From: Paracoccus benzoatiresistens
GTDB taxonomy: Bacteria > Pseudomonadota > Alphaproteobacteria > Rhodobacterales > Rhodobacteraceae
Direction of reading: 5' to 3'
Assembly: GCF_026913015.1 (NCBI RefSeq)
Contig: NZ_JAPTYD010000003.1
Span: forward strand, 62,001 to 126,000
Length of the DNA stretch: 64,000 nucleotides
Shown piece after piece: positions 17,537 through 25,596 of the stretch. A model generated the notes under the pieces. It was not told the origin of the DNA. It saw nothing but the letters and a program-made list of their open reading frames with translations, and did not search any database. Position 1 is the first letter of the stretch. Every line of letters begins with the position of its first letter. The position numbers and the translations under genes were made by a program.

Positions 17537-17554
17537 TATATGCAGATGCATATA
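17537..17554. promoter_or_regulatory. 18-base perfect palindrome, candidate MarR operator
   Basis: TATATGCAGATGCATATA has eight-base arms around GA and lies 34 bases upstream of the cyclase start codon. It is strikingly AT-rich against its surroundings. MarR proteins bind palindromes of this length, and the operon encodes one. Confidence 0.65.
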
Positions 17555-17608
17555 TCTGCTTGGCCAAACTGTCTCACGGCGTGATCAAAAAATCAAGATT
17601 TTTGTTGC

Positions 17609-17632
17609 GGGCACCCGCGCAGGTGCCCGTGC
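17609..17632. terminator. Hairpin downstream of the TDO-family gene
   Basis: Arms GGGCACC and GGTGCCC with a six-base loop lie just after the stop codon of the dioxygenase-family gene on the minus strand. An AT-rich segment follows, though not an unbroken T tract. Position and shape suggest a terminator that separates this gene from the isatin hydrolase operon. Confidence 0.5.
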
Positions 17633-17637
17633 TTTGG

Positions 17638-18378
17638 TCAGGCCTCAACGTGGATCGGCTTGCGCACCACGCCATAGCTGGCGCCCCAGGCGTCGGTCAT
17701 GTCGCAGCGGATGTCCCACAGTTCCGGAAAGAAGCGGTGCCTGGCCCCCGATTCCAGGATCTGCACCGGGCGGCCCTTCAGCGACCGCGACCCCATGCCG
17801 ATCGACCGGTGGATCAGATAGACATGCATGGCCCGGAACTTCTGGAACAGCTCGTCATATTCGATCAGCGCCTCGGCCACGACATAGCTGTCGCCATGAT
17901 CGTATTTGGCGTCATAGATGTCGGCGACCGTCAGGCCCCGTCCGTCCAGATAGACCGCCTTGAACGAGTCCCACAGGTCGTTCGGCATCCGCAGCAAGGC
18001 CTGGAAGCCCGGCGATTCCTGGCCCGATCCGTTGCCAAGCTGCTTGCGCACTTCCTGGTATTCGCGGGGCGACATGGTTTCCAGCAATTCCAGTTGCTGC
18101 GTCATCAGCCGCATCAGGCGATGCACGCGCCCCATCAGCGTGACGACGCGATGGGTGTTGCCCGCGTCGATGAAGTCACGCACATCGACCAGCGTATAGG
18201 CGATCAGCTTCATCCACAGTTCCTCGACCTGGTGGACGATCTGGAACTGCAATTCGTCGCCGTTGCACAGGTCGGCCAAGGGCTTCTGGCATTGCAGCAA
18301 CGGCTCGACATTCAGATAGACGCCGTAATCCAGCATCTTGGGCGTCTCGATCAGTTTGTGCCATTCGTCGCGCGTCAT
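17638..18378 (-). CDS. Tryptophan 2,3-dioxygenase family heme protein, divergent subfamily
   Basis: This 246-residue protein has the helical fold and heme site of tryptophan 2,3-dioxygenase (TDO). DELQFQIVHQVEELWMK gives the distal His, ESPGFQALLR keeps the substrate-carboxylate Arg, and AMHVYLIHRSIG keeps the probable axial His. The usual GTGGS loop that closes on tryptophan is absent; GSRSLKGRPVQILESGA stands in its place. It is also shorter than common bacterial TDOs (about 280). It may be a TDO with another loop or an enzyme for a different indole. The start MTRDEW is at 18378. A divergent Lrp gene lies upstream. Confidence 0.78.
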   Translation of the reverse strand: MTRDEWHKLIETPKMLDYGVYLNVEPLLQCQKPLADLCNGDELQFQIVHQVEELWMKLIAYTLVDVRDFIDAGNTHRVVTLMGRVHRLMRLMTQQLELLETMSPREYQEVRKQLGNGSGQESPGFQALLRMPNDLWDSFKAVYLDGRGLTVADIYDAKYDHGDSYVVAEALIEYDELFQKFRAMHVYLIHRSIGMGSRSLKGRPVQILESGARHRFFPELWDIRCDMTDAWGASYGVVRKPIHVEA

Positions 18379-18414
18379 CGGTCCTGTCCTTGAGGTTCGC
18401 TGATTGCTATTCTG

Positions 18415-18471
18415 TTCCAGAATGGCGAAAACATTGTTCCCGGAATCGCCACGCGGGGCCTTGTTCTGGAA
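18415..18471. promoter_or_regulatory. Three phased TTCC/GGAA boxes, candidate Lrp operator
   Basis: The gap between the divergent TDO-family and Lrp genes has TTCCAGAA (18415-18422), the palindrome TTCCCGGAA (18437-18445) and TTCTGGAA (18464-18471), the reverse complement of the first. Each is preceded by TG. Centres are about 22 and 27 bases apart, roughly two helical turns. Arrays like this suit the octameric Lrp/AsnC proteins. Confidence 0.6.
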
Positions 18472-18506
18472 ACGAATGCGGGCTGCGGGCAGGGTTGGGA
18501 AAACGA

Positions 18507-18971
18507 ATGGACCAGATCGACCTTGACCTGCTTGCCGCGCTGGAAGCGGATGCCCGTCTGTCATTCGCGGAACTGGCCGACCGCCATGGCCTGTCCAAGA
18601 CGCCGGTCTGGAAGCGCGTCAAGGCGATGGAGGAGGCGGGCGTGATCCGCGGCTATGCGGCCCAGCTGGACGCCGCCCCCCTGGGCTTCGGGATCGAGGC
18701 CTTCGTGCAGGTGACGCTGGCCCCGGACGCCGCCGACCGGTTCGAGGCCGTGGTGATGGCGCATCCGGCCATCCGCCGCTGCCACGCGACCACGGGCGCG
18801 GGGGATTATCTGCTGCATGTCGTGTGCAGCGACATCGCGATGATGGATCGCCTGCTGCGCCGGGAAATCGCGCGGATGCCGGGCGTGGTGCGCACCGAAA
18901 CCATCGTCTCGACGCGAACGGTCAAGGACCGCCATTCCCTGGCTGCCGCCGCAAGGACGCTCAACACCTAG
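18507..18971 (+). CDS. Lrp/AsnC-family transcriptional regulator
   Basis: This 154-residue protein has the AsnC helix-turn-helix (MDQIDLDLLAALEADARLSF, LADRHGLSKTPVWKRVKAME) and the ligand-binding RAM domain (GFGIEAFVQVTLAPDAADRF, GAGDYLLHVVCSDIAMMDRL). It is divergent from the TDO-family gene. Lrp relatives beside kyn genes often respond to kynurenine or amino acids, so local control of the dioxygenase is likely. The array of boxes in the gap supports this. Confidence 0.9.
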   Translation: MDQIDLDLLAALEADARLSFAELADRHGLSKTPVWKRVKAMEEAGVIRGYAAQLDAAPLGFGIEAFVQVTLAPDAADRFEAVVMAHPAIRRCHATTGAGDYLLHVVCSDIAMMDRLLRREIARMPGVVRTETIVSTRTVKDRHSLAAAARTLNT

Positions 18972-19120
18972 ACCGGCCTGATTTCGAATGCAGGGGCGGC
19001 GGCGAGGCCGCAGGGTGCGCTTACATGCTGCGCATCAGATCAGCGGCTCGCCCGAAAAACTGCCTTGTTCGTCAGAAAACCGTTGCAAATCGCCGCGTCG
19101 GGTGGCCTTCTCGTGTAAAG

Positions 19121-19603
19121 ATGTATTTGATCAAAGTATCACTTACATCAGAAGTGCGGGACAGCCGCGCCGCGCCCCAACCCCACAGCTGGAGGAACTT
19201 CGTGCTGCCCGCCGTGACGCTGGGATACTATATCACGCCGCCCTTCATGCGGCTGGTCCGCGCCGGCATGATCGACGCGCTGAACACCGATTACGTCCGC
19301 ACCGCCCGCGCCAAGGGCCTGCCCGCGCGCCGCGTGGTCTTCAAGCACGCGCTGAGGAACGCGCTGGTCCCCGTGGTGGGCCTGGTCGCGGTGCAGCTGG
19401 GCCTGCTGATGGGCGGCTCGGTCGTGGTGGAAAGCATCTTCGCGCTGGATGGCCTGGGATACCTTGCCTACCAGAGCATCAGCTATCGCGATTTCCCGGT
19501 GCTGCAGGCGGTCGTGCTGCTGCTGTCGCTGGCCTATGTGGTGCTGACGCTGCTTTCGGACATCATCAATGCGTGGCTCGACCCGCGGCTGAGGGCTGCC
19601 TGA
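19121..19603 (+). pseudogene. Truncated dipeptide ABC transporter permease (DppB type), C-terminal half only
   Basis: Homology to DppB-type permeases begins at about 19187 (SWRNFVLPAVTLGYYITPPF) and runs to the normal C-terminus (WLDPRLR). It includes the coupling segment DYVRTARAKGLPARRVVFKH. Only about 139 of about 310 codons remain; the first membrane helices and the start are gone. The ATG at 19121 is in frame but the sequence after it is not permease-like, and it contains the TTTGATCAAA palindrome. A deletion apparently fused the operon's control region to the middle of this gene. The matching binding-protein gene is missing too. The downstream genes are intact. Confidence 0.8.
19126..19135. 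promoter_or_regulatory. Palindrome TTTGATCAAA, candidate GntR operator
   Basis: A perfect copy of the motif seen at 11740. It lies in front of the truncated permease and thus of the transporter-peptidase operon that ends with a GntR gene. It probably marks the original promoter region next to the deletion junction. Confidence 0.6.
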
Positions 19604-19604
19604 C

Positions 19605-20483
19605 ATGACCGCCATCACAACCAATCCCCCGTCGCTGACATCCGGAACCCTGCGCAGGATGCTGCACCACCCCTCGCTGGTGGTGGGCGTAGCCATCGTC
19701 GCGGCGATGATCCTGATCGCGGTCTTCGCGCCGCTTCTGGCCCCCCACGATCCCTACGTGCAGGACATCTCGCGCCGTGCCGTGCCGCCGGTCTGGTACG
19801 AGAAGGGCACCTGGGAAAACATCCTCGGCACCGACCAGCTTGGCCGGGACTACCTGTCGCGGCTGATCTATGGCGCACGGGTTTCGCTGCTGATCGGCTT
19901 TTCGGTGGTGCTGATCTCGGGACTGATCGGCACCACGCTGGGCCTGCTGGCGGGATACTTTGGCGGCAAGGTCGATACCTTCGTCGCCTTCATCGTCACG
20001 GTTCGCCTTGCCATGCCGGTGATCCTTGTGGCGCTGGCGGTGGTGGCGCTGTTCGGGGGCTCCATCTGGGTCGTCATCACCGTGCTTGGCCTGCTGAAAT
20101 GGGACCGCTTCGCCGTGGTCGTCAGGTCCACCACGCAGCAGATCCGGGCGCTGGACTATATCGCCTCGGCCCGGACGGCGGGGGCATCGACCTTCTGGAT
20201 CCTGCTGCGCGAGGTGCTGCCCAACATCGCGCCGCAACTGATCGTCATCGCCACGATCGAGGTCGCATCGGCGATCCTGATGGAGGCCGCCCTGTCCTTC
20301 CTGGGCCTGGGCGTCCAGCCGCCGCTGCCTAGCTGGGGTCTGATGATCTCGGAAGCGAAAAGCTACATGTTCTTTTCCTTCTGGCTGATCGCCATTCCCG
20401 GCACGGCCCTGGCAACCCTGGTCTTTGCCATCAACCTGGCGGGCGACGGCTTGCGCGACATGATCACCCCGGAGAGAAGCTGA
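19605..20483 (+). CDS. Dipeptide/oligopeptide ABC transporter permease (DppC type)
   Basis: This inner-membrane permease of 292 residues has an N-terminal helix (VVGVAIVAAMILIAVFAPLL), the family motif LGTDQLGRDYLSRLIYGARV, and the coupling segment YIASARTAGASTFWILLREV. It would pair with the DppB subunit encoded just upstream, which is truncated, so the transporter may not work. It begins one base after the upstream stop codon and overlaps the next gene by one base. Confidence 0.9.
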   Translation: MTAITTNPPSLTSGTLRRMLHHPSLVVGVAIVAAMILIAVFAPLLAPHDPYVQDISRRAVPPVWYEKGTWENILGTDQLGRDYLSRLIYGARVSLLIGFSVVLISGLIGTTLGLLAGYFGGKVDTFVAFIVTVRLAMPVILVALAVVALFGGSIWVVITVLGLLKWDRFAVVVRSTTQQIRALDYIASARTAGASTFWILLREVLPNIAPQLIVIATIEVASAILMEAALSFLGLGVQPPLPSWGLMISEAKSYMFFSFWLIAIPGTALATLVFAINLAGDGLRDMITPERS

Positions 20484-21448
20484 TGAACAAGCCCCTGCTG
20501 TCCGTCCGCGATCTGCGCGTGGACCTGAACACCCGCTCGGGCGTGCTGCACGCCGTGCGGGGGATTTCCTTCGACGTGGCGCCCGGCGAGACGCTGTGCA
20601 TCGTCGGCGAATCCGGCTGCGGCAAGTCGATGACCTCGCTGGCGCTGATGGACCTGCTGCCCCGCGTGGCGCGGCGCAGCGCGGGCGGGATCACCTTCGA
20701 CGGCCAGGATCTGACGCGCCGCCGCATCGCCGGCAGGCTGCGGGGGCGGCGCATGGCGATGATCTTCCAGGAGCCGATGACGGCGCTGAACCCCGCCTTC
20801 ACCATCGGCGACCAGATGGTCGAGGCCTATCTGTACCATGTCGGCGGCACGCGCGCGCAGGCGGTCGAACGCGCCGCGCAGATGCTGGAAAAGGTCGGCA
20901 TCGGATCGGCCCGTTCGCGGCTGTCGCAGTATCCGCACCAGCTGTCTGGCGGTCTGCGCCAGCGGGTGATGATCGCCATGGCGCTGATCACCGACCCCGA
21001 ACTGCTGATCGCGGACGAGCCCACGACCGCGCTGGACGTGACCATCCAGGCGCAGATCCTGCGGCTGTTGAAGGATCTGCAAAAGGAACTGGGCCTGGCG
21101 ATCATCCTGATCACCCATGACCTGGGCCTTGTGTCCCGGATCGCGGAACGGGTCGTGGTCATGTATGCCGGCGCCATTGTCGAGGAAGGCTCGGCCGCCG
21201 AGATCTTCGACCGCCCCGCCCATCCCTATACCCGCGCGCTGATCGACTGCATCCCGCAGCCCGGCAGGACCGAACGCGGCGCGCACTTGGGTACCATCGC
21301 CGGCGTCGTGCCATCCCTGATCGGCCCGCAGGAGGGCTGCGCCTTCCGTGACCGCTGTCCGGTGGCGCAACCGCGCTGCGCAAGCGACATTCCCACGCAG
21401 CAGGCGGGCAGCCACCGCTGGGTCTGCATCCACGGAGGACGGGCATGA
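20483..21448 (+). CDS. Dipeptide/oligopeptide ABC transporter ATPase (DppD type)
   Basis: This 321-residue ATPase has Walker A GESGCGKSMTS near residue 44, the signature LSGGLRQRVMIAMAL, Walker B LLIADEPTTALD and the switch His in ILITHDLG. The C-terminal oligopeptide extension has the usual cysteine-rich segment (CAFRDRCPVAQPRC) that may hold an iron-sulfur cluster or zinc. The gene overlaps both neighbours. Confidence 0.92.
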   Translation: MNKPLLSVRDLRVDLNTRSGVLHAVRGISFDVAPGETLCIVGESGCGKSMTSLALMDLLPRVARRSAGGITFDGQDLTRRRIAGRLRGRRMAMIFQEPMTALNPAFTIGDQMVEAYLYHVGGTRAQAVERAAQMLEKVGIGSARSRLSQYPHQLSGGLRQRVMIAMALITDPELLIADEPTTALDVTIQAQILRLLKDLQKELGLAIILITHDLGLVSRIAERVVVMYAGAIVEEGSAAEIFDRPAHPYTRALIDCIPQPGRTERGAHLGTIAGVVPSLIGPQEGCAFRDRCPVAQPRCASDIPTQQAGSHRWVCIHGGRA

Positions 21449-22416
21449 GCTATCTTCTGGAAACCCGCGGCCTGACCCGCCGCTTCCAGGTCAGCCAGGG
21501 CATGTTCAGGCCCAAGGCCACGCTGCACGCCCTGAACGGCGTCGACCTGCGCCTGAGGAAGGGCGAGGTTCTGGGCATCGTCGGCGAGTCCGGCTGCGGC
21601 AAGTCCACGCTGGCCAAGATCCTGCTGAACCTGCTGGCCCCGTCCGAGGGCACTGTGCTGCTGGACGGCAAGGACATCCGGGCCTTGGGCCGCATGGAAT
21701 TCACCCGCCGTGTCCAGCCCGTGTTCCAGGATCCGTTTTCCTCGCTGAACCCCCGCAAGACGATTGCCGACATCGTGACCATGCCGCTGCGCGTCCACGG
21801 TATTGGCACCGACGCGGAACGCCGCAAGCGCGCCGCCGGCATCATGGACATGGTGGGCCTGCCCGCGCGCTTTGCCGAGCGCTATCCGAAGGAACTGTCG
21901 GGCGGGCAGCGCCAGCGCGTGGCCATCGCCCGCGCCCTGGTGATGAACCCCGACCTGATCATCTGCGACGAACCGACCTCGGCGCTTGACGCATCGGTGC
22001 AAAGCCAGATCCTGAACCTGCTGATGGATCTGAAGCGGGATCTGGGCCTGACCTATGTGTTCATCTCGCACAACCTGTCGGTGGTCGAACACCTGGTCGA
22101 TCAGGTGGCCGTGATGTATCTGGGCCGGGTCGTCGAACTGGGCATGACCGCGCAGGTCTTCGATGCCCCGCAGCATCCCTATACCCGCGCGTTGCTGGAC
22201 AGCGCCTTGACCGTCGCGCCGGGGCAGGGGGTGCCGGACATCGGCCTGGGCACCGCCTTCCCGAACCCGCTGGCGATCCCGCCGGGCTGTCCTTTCCAGC
22301 CGCGCTGCCCCCGTGCCTTCGACCTGTGCGCGCAGGTGCGCCCGCAGCCCGTCGACGTTGCGGCCGGAGGCGCCGCCTGCCTGCTGACCGAAGAAGCGCT
22401 GAGAGGTGCCGCATGA
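21445..22416 (+). CDS. Dipeptide/oligopeptide ABC transporter ATPase (DppF type)
   Basis: The second ATPase, 323 residues. It has Walker A GESGCGKSTLAKILL, signature LSGGQRQRVAIARAL, Walker B LIICDEPTSALD, the sequence YVFISHNLSVVEHL, and a C-terminal oligopeptide motif (CPFQPRCPRAFDLC). It overlaps the DppD-type gene by four bases (ATGA) and the peptidase gene by four bases, so the transporter and enzyme genes form one translationally coupled unit. Confidence 0.92.
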   Translation: MSYLLETRGLTRRFQVSQGMFRPKATLHALNGVDLRLRKGEVLGIVGESGCGKSTLAKILLNLLAPSEGTVLLDGKDIRALGRMEFTRRVQPVFQDPFSSLNPRKTIADIVTMPLRVHGIGTDAERRKRAAGIMDMVGLPARFAERYPKELSGGQRQRVAIARALVMNPDLIICDEPTSALDASVQSQILNLLMDLKRDLGLTYVFISHNLSVVEHLVDQVAVMYLGRVVELGMTAQVFDAPQHPYTRALLDSALTVAPGQGVPDIGLGTAFPNPLAIPPGCPFQPRCPRAFDLCAQVRPQPVDVAAGGAACLLTEEALRGAA

Positions 22417-23807
22417 GCCTTGACCTTCCCCCAAGCCGTGACGGCGTCATTGCCGCCGCACTTGACGCGCTGGACTCGGGTCGCTTCCAGGCGGATCTGG
22501 CGCGGCGCGTGGCCATGCCCACGGTGTCGCGCGAGGAGGCGCACAAGCCCGACCTGCAGCGCTACATTGACGAAGAACTGGTGCCGGTCTTCGACCGCCT
22601 GGGATTTGAGGCGCGGATCTTCCGCCGCGACGCCGCGCCTGGCGCCTTCCTGCTGGCAACTCGGATCGAGGATGCGTGTCTGCCAACGGTCCTCATGTAT
22701 GGTCACGGCGATGTGGTGACCGGCGTGCCGGAAAAATGGTCGCCGGGCCTGTCGCCGTTCCAGTTGACCGAACGCGACGGCCGTTGGTATGGCCGCGGGA
22801 CCGCCGACAACAAGGGCCAGCATTCGGTGAACCTCGCCGCGCTCGAGGCGGTCCTTGCTGTCAATGGCAAGCTGGGCTTCAATCTGAAATACCTGATGGA
22901 GATGGGCGAGGAATACGGATCCCCCGCCCTGGCCGAGCTTTGCGCCGACGAGGCCGAGGCCTTCGCCGCCGACATGCTGATCGCATCCGACGGGCCGCGC
23001 ATCGGGCTGAACCAGCCGACGATCTTCCTGGGCGCGCGCGGCGGCATGAACATCCACCTGGAGGTCGTGGCCCGCGAGGGATACCACCATTCCGGCAACT
23101 GGGGCGGGCTTCTGGCGAACCCCGGCGTCGAACTGGCCCATGCCATCGCAGCCCTGATCGGGCCGACCGGCGAATGCCTGGTCCCGGAACTGACGCCCGG
23201 AACCATCCCCGACGACGTGCGAAAGGCGCTGTCCCGCTGCACCATCGAAACCTCGCCCGGCGATCCCGAACTGGACGACTGGTGGGGCGCCCCCGGCCTG
23301 ACCCCGGCCGAGCGCGTTTATGGCTGGTCCACGCTGGAGGTGATGGAGATCGAGGTCGGCAATATCGCCAAGCCCCTTTACGCCATTCCGCCCTGGGCGC
23401 GGGCGCGGCTGCAACTGCGCCACCCGGTCGGCGTCGATACCGATGCCGTCCTGCCCGCCGTGCGGCGCAAGCTGGACCAGGCAGGCTTGCAGCGGGTGAG
23501 GATCGTGCCGGCGACGGACGCGGCCTTCCCGGCCAGCCGGTCGGCACTGGACAACGAATGGGTGCGCTTCGTTGCCGAGTCGATGCAGCGCACGATGGGC
23601 AAGCCGCCGGTGATCTTGCCGAACCTGGGCGGCTCGTTGCCCAACACCATCTTCACGGATACGCTGGGCCTGCCGACGATCTGGGTGCCGCATTCCTATC
23701 CGGGATGCGGGCAGCACGGCGCCGACGAACATCTGCCCGTCAGCATCGTCCGCGAGGGGCTGGCGATCATGGCGGGCATCTTCTGGGATCTGGGACATCG
23801 GTCATGA
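22413..23807 (+). CDS. M20-family metallopeptidase
   Basis: This cytoplasmic metallohydrolase of 464 residues resembles M20 dipeptidases and N-acyl-amino-acid hydrolases. Metal ligands and the catalytic pair are seen in VLMYGHGDVV, RGTADNKGQHS, EMGEEYGSP and HGADEHLP. It likely cleaves the compound imported by the transporter encoded upstream, a dipeptide or acyl amino acid. It overlaps the DppF-type gene and the PLP-enzyme gene by four bases each. Confidence 0.88.
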   Translation: MSLDLPPSRDGVIAAALDALDSGRFQADLARRVAMPTVSREEAHKPDLQRYIDEELVPVFDRLGFEARIFRRDAAPGAFLLATRIEDACLPTVLMYGHGDVVTGVPEKWSPGLSPFQLTERDGRWYGRGTADNKGQHSVNLAALEAVLAVNGKLGFNLKYLMEMGEEYGSPALAELCADEAEAFAADMLIASDGPRIGLNQPTIFLGARGGMNIHLEVVAREGYHHSGNWGGLLANPGVELAHAIAALIGPTGECLVPELTPGTIPDDVRKALSRCTIETSPGDPELDDWWGAPGLTPAERVYGWSTLEVMEIEVGNIAKPLYAIPPWARARLQLRHPVGVDTDAVLPAVRRKLDQAGLQRVRIVPATDAAFPASRSALDNEWVRFVAESMQRTMGKPPVILPNLGGSLPNTIFTDTLGLPTIWVPHSYPGCGQHGADEHLPVSIVREGLAIMAGIFWDLGHRS

Positions 23808-24910
23808 GTTACTTCCTGTATCATTCAATCGGGACTTTCCCCGGCAAGCAGGCCGCCGTTGACAGGGCGCTGGCCGATTTCACCGCACGCTGGTGCGCCA
23901 GCGACGACGGGCAGTGGCCGGATGCCATGGCCCGACGTGGCGATTTCATCGCCGCATGGACAGGGCTGATCGGCGCGCCCAAAGGTTCCCTGACCTTGGC
24001 CGAAAGCGTGACGGCGGCGCTTTACACGCTGATGCGCGGGCTGCCCGAGGCGCGGCTTCAGGGCGGCACGGTGCTGGTCGCGCAGGACTGCTTTCCCAGC
24101 CTGCATTTCCTGCTGGCCGAACTGGGCCGCCGCATGGGCTTTGCCCTTCGAACCGTCGCGCCGACCGAAGGCCGCGCCTATGTCACCGATGACGACATGG
24201 AGGCGGCATGGGGAGCGGACGTGCGGCTGGCGCTGCTGACCTGGGTGACATCGACCGCCTCGCACCGCTGCGACCTGGACCGGCTGATCGACCATGGCCG
24301 CAGGATGGGCAGCCTGGTCGGCGTGGACGTGACGCAGGGCGTGGGCATCCGGCCCTATACCGCAAGGGCGGATTTCACGGTCGGATCCTCGTTGAAATGG
24401 CTCTGCGGCGTGTCGGGGGCGGGTGTGTTGCAGGTGATGCCGGATTTGCTGGCCGACTGTTCGCCCGAGTTCCGCGGGTGGTGGAGCCAGGCCAATCCCT
24501 TTTCCTGGGATCTGGACGGCTTTGCCTTCGCCCCCGACGCCCGGCGCTTCGACAACGGCACGCCGAACGTGTTGCCTGCCATCGCAAGCAAGCCGGGCCT
24601 GGACTTCGTCCTGTCCACCGGCGTCGAGGCGCTGGCGGACCACAACCGCCACCTGACCGGACTGCTTCTGGAAGGCGCGCGCGACTTGGGGCTGCGCATC
24701 GTCTCGCCCACCGACGCGGCGGCGCGCGGCGGCAGCGTCATGGTGGACCTGCCGCAGCCCGGTCTGGTTGATGCCCTGCGCGGGCAGGGGATCCATGCCG
24801 ATCAGCGCGGCACGACCTTGCGCCTGTCGCCCGGCGCGGTCACCACCGCCGAGGATTGCCACCGGCTGCTGGATGCCCTGGCCGCCGTCGGGACCCGGGG
24901 CGCTGCCTGA
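23804..24910 (+). CDS. Class V PLP enzyme, kynureninase-like
   Basis: A fold-type I PLP protein of 368 residues. The cofactor Asp is near residue 175 (LVGVDVTQGVGI) and the probable Schiff-base Lys near 198 (TVGSSLKWLCGVSGAGVLQ), a pattern close to kynureninase and related lyases. Other family segments are LTWVTSTASHRCDLDRLIDH and FDNGTPNVLPAIASK. The product could act as a hydrolase, lyase or aminotransferase on the amino acid released by the peptidase encoded upstream. A role in kynurenine cleavage to anthranilate would suit the neighbourhood but is unproven; true kynureninases are usually over 400 residues. Confidence 0.78.
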   Translation: MSYFLYHSIGTFPGKQAAVDRALADFTARWCASDDGQWPDAMARRGDFIAAWTGLIGAPKGSLTLAESVTAALYTLMRGLPEARLQGGTVLVAQDCFPSLHFLLAELGRRMGFALRTVAPTEGRAYVTDDDMEAAWGADVRLALLTWVTSTASHRCDLDRLIDHGRRMGSLVGVDVTQGVGIRPYTARADFTVGSSLKWLCGVSGAGVLQVMPDLLADCSPEFRGWWSQANPFSWDLDGFAFAPDARRFDNGTPNVLPAIASKPGLDFVLSTGVEALADHNRHLTGLLLEGARDLGLRIVSPTDAAARGGSVMVDLPQPGLVDALRGQGIHADQRGTTLRLSPGAVTTAEDCHRLLDALAAVGTRGAA

Positions 24911-25596
24911 TGGCGCCCGAGTTGAAGCCGATCCTGGCGCGGCGCACCATGGCGGGCGAGGTCTACAGCCAGCTTCGCGCGGCCCTGATGGAGGGCGTGT
25001 TCGAAACCGGCGACAGCTTCGCCATTTCCGATCTGGCACAGCGCTTCGGCACCTCGAACACCCCGGTGCGCGAGGCGCTGCGCCGCCTGACGGACGAAGG
25101 CGCGCTGATCGAGGGCAAGTGGAACTCGGCCACGTTGCCGGGGCTCAGCGCGGCGGGGCATGACCAGCTGTGCAAGGCCCGCAAGGTGATCGAGGGCGGG
25201 GCCGCCGAACTGGCCGCCGACACGATCACGCCGGACGAGCTGGCGGCGCTGCGCGACATCTCGCACCGCCACCAGTCTGCGCTGCTGGATGGCCGGGTCG
25301 AGGACATGCTGGCCGCCAACAAGGATTTCCACTTCACCATCTATCGCGCCGCCCGCAGCCCGATCCTGCTGGAGCAGATCGAGAACCTGTGGCTGCGGTC
25401 CGGGCCCTATACCCGCTTCCTGTCGGAAAAGATGCGCGACATCCTGAAGGCGGACGTGACGCTCAGCCATGCGCGCAATCACGATCATATCCTAGCCGCC
25501 CTGGAGGCGCGCGACGGCGCGGCGACGCGGCGCGCGATGATGGACGACATCAGCAGCGTGCGCGACTGGATGGCGGCCTTCCTGAAGGACGCCTAG
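24910..25596 (+). CDS. GntR-family (FCD domain) transcriptional regulator
   Basis: This 228-residue regulator has a winged helix (MAGEVYSQLRAALMEGVFET, LAQRFGTSNTPVREALRRL) and an FCD domain (FHFTIYRAARSPILLEQIEN). It ends the transporter-peptidase operon, with a one-base overlap (TGATG) to the PLP-enzyme gene. It is clearly paralogous to the regulator at 11840. Both are likely to read the shared TTTGATCAAA sites. Its end overlaps the convergent permease gene by four bases. Confidence 0.88.
   Translation: MAPELKPILARRTMAGEVYSQLRAALMEGVFETGDSFAISDLAQRFGTSNTPVREALRRLTDEGALIEGKWNSATLPGLSAAGHDQLCKARKVIEGGAAELAADTITPDELAALRDISHRHQSALLDGRVEDMLAANKDFHFTIYRAARSPILLEQIENLWLRSGPYTRFLSEKMRDILKADVTLSHARNHDHILAALEARDGAATRRAMMDDISSVRDWMAAFLKDA

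Noticed and set aside
22179..23798. A 539-codon open frame opposite the M20 peptidase.
   Set aside because: Shadow of a conserved gene with low-complexity composition.
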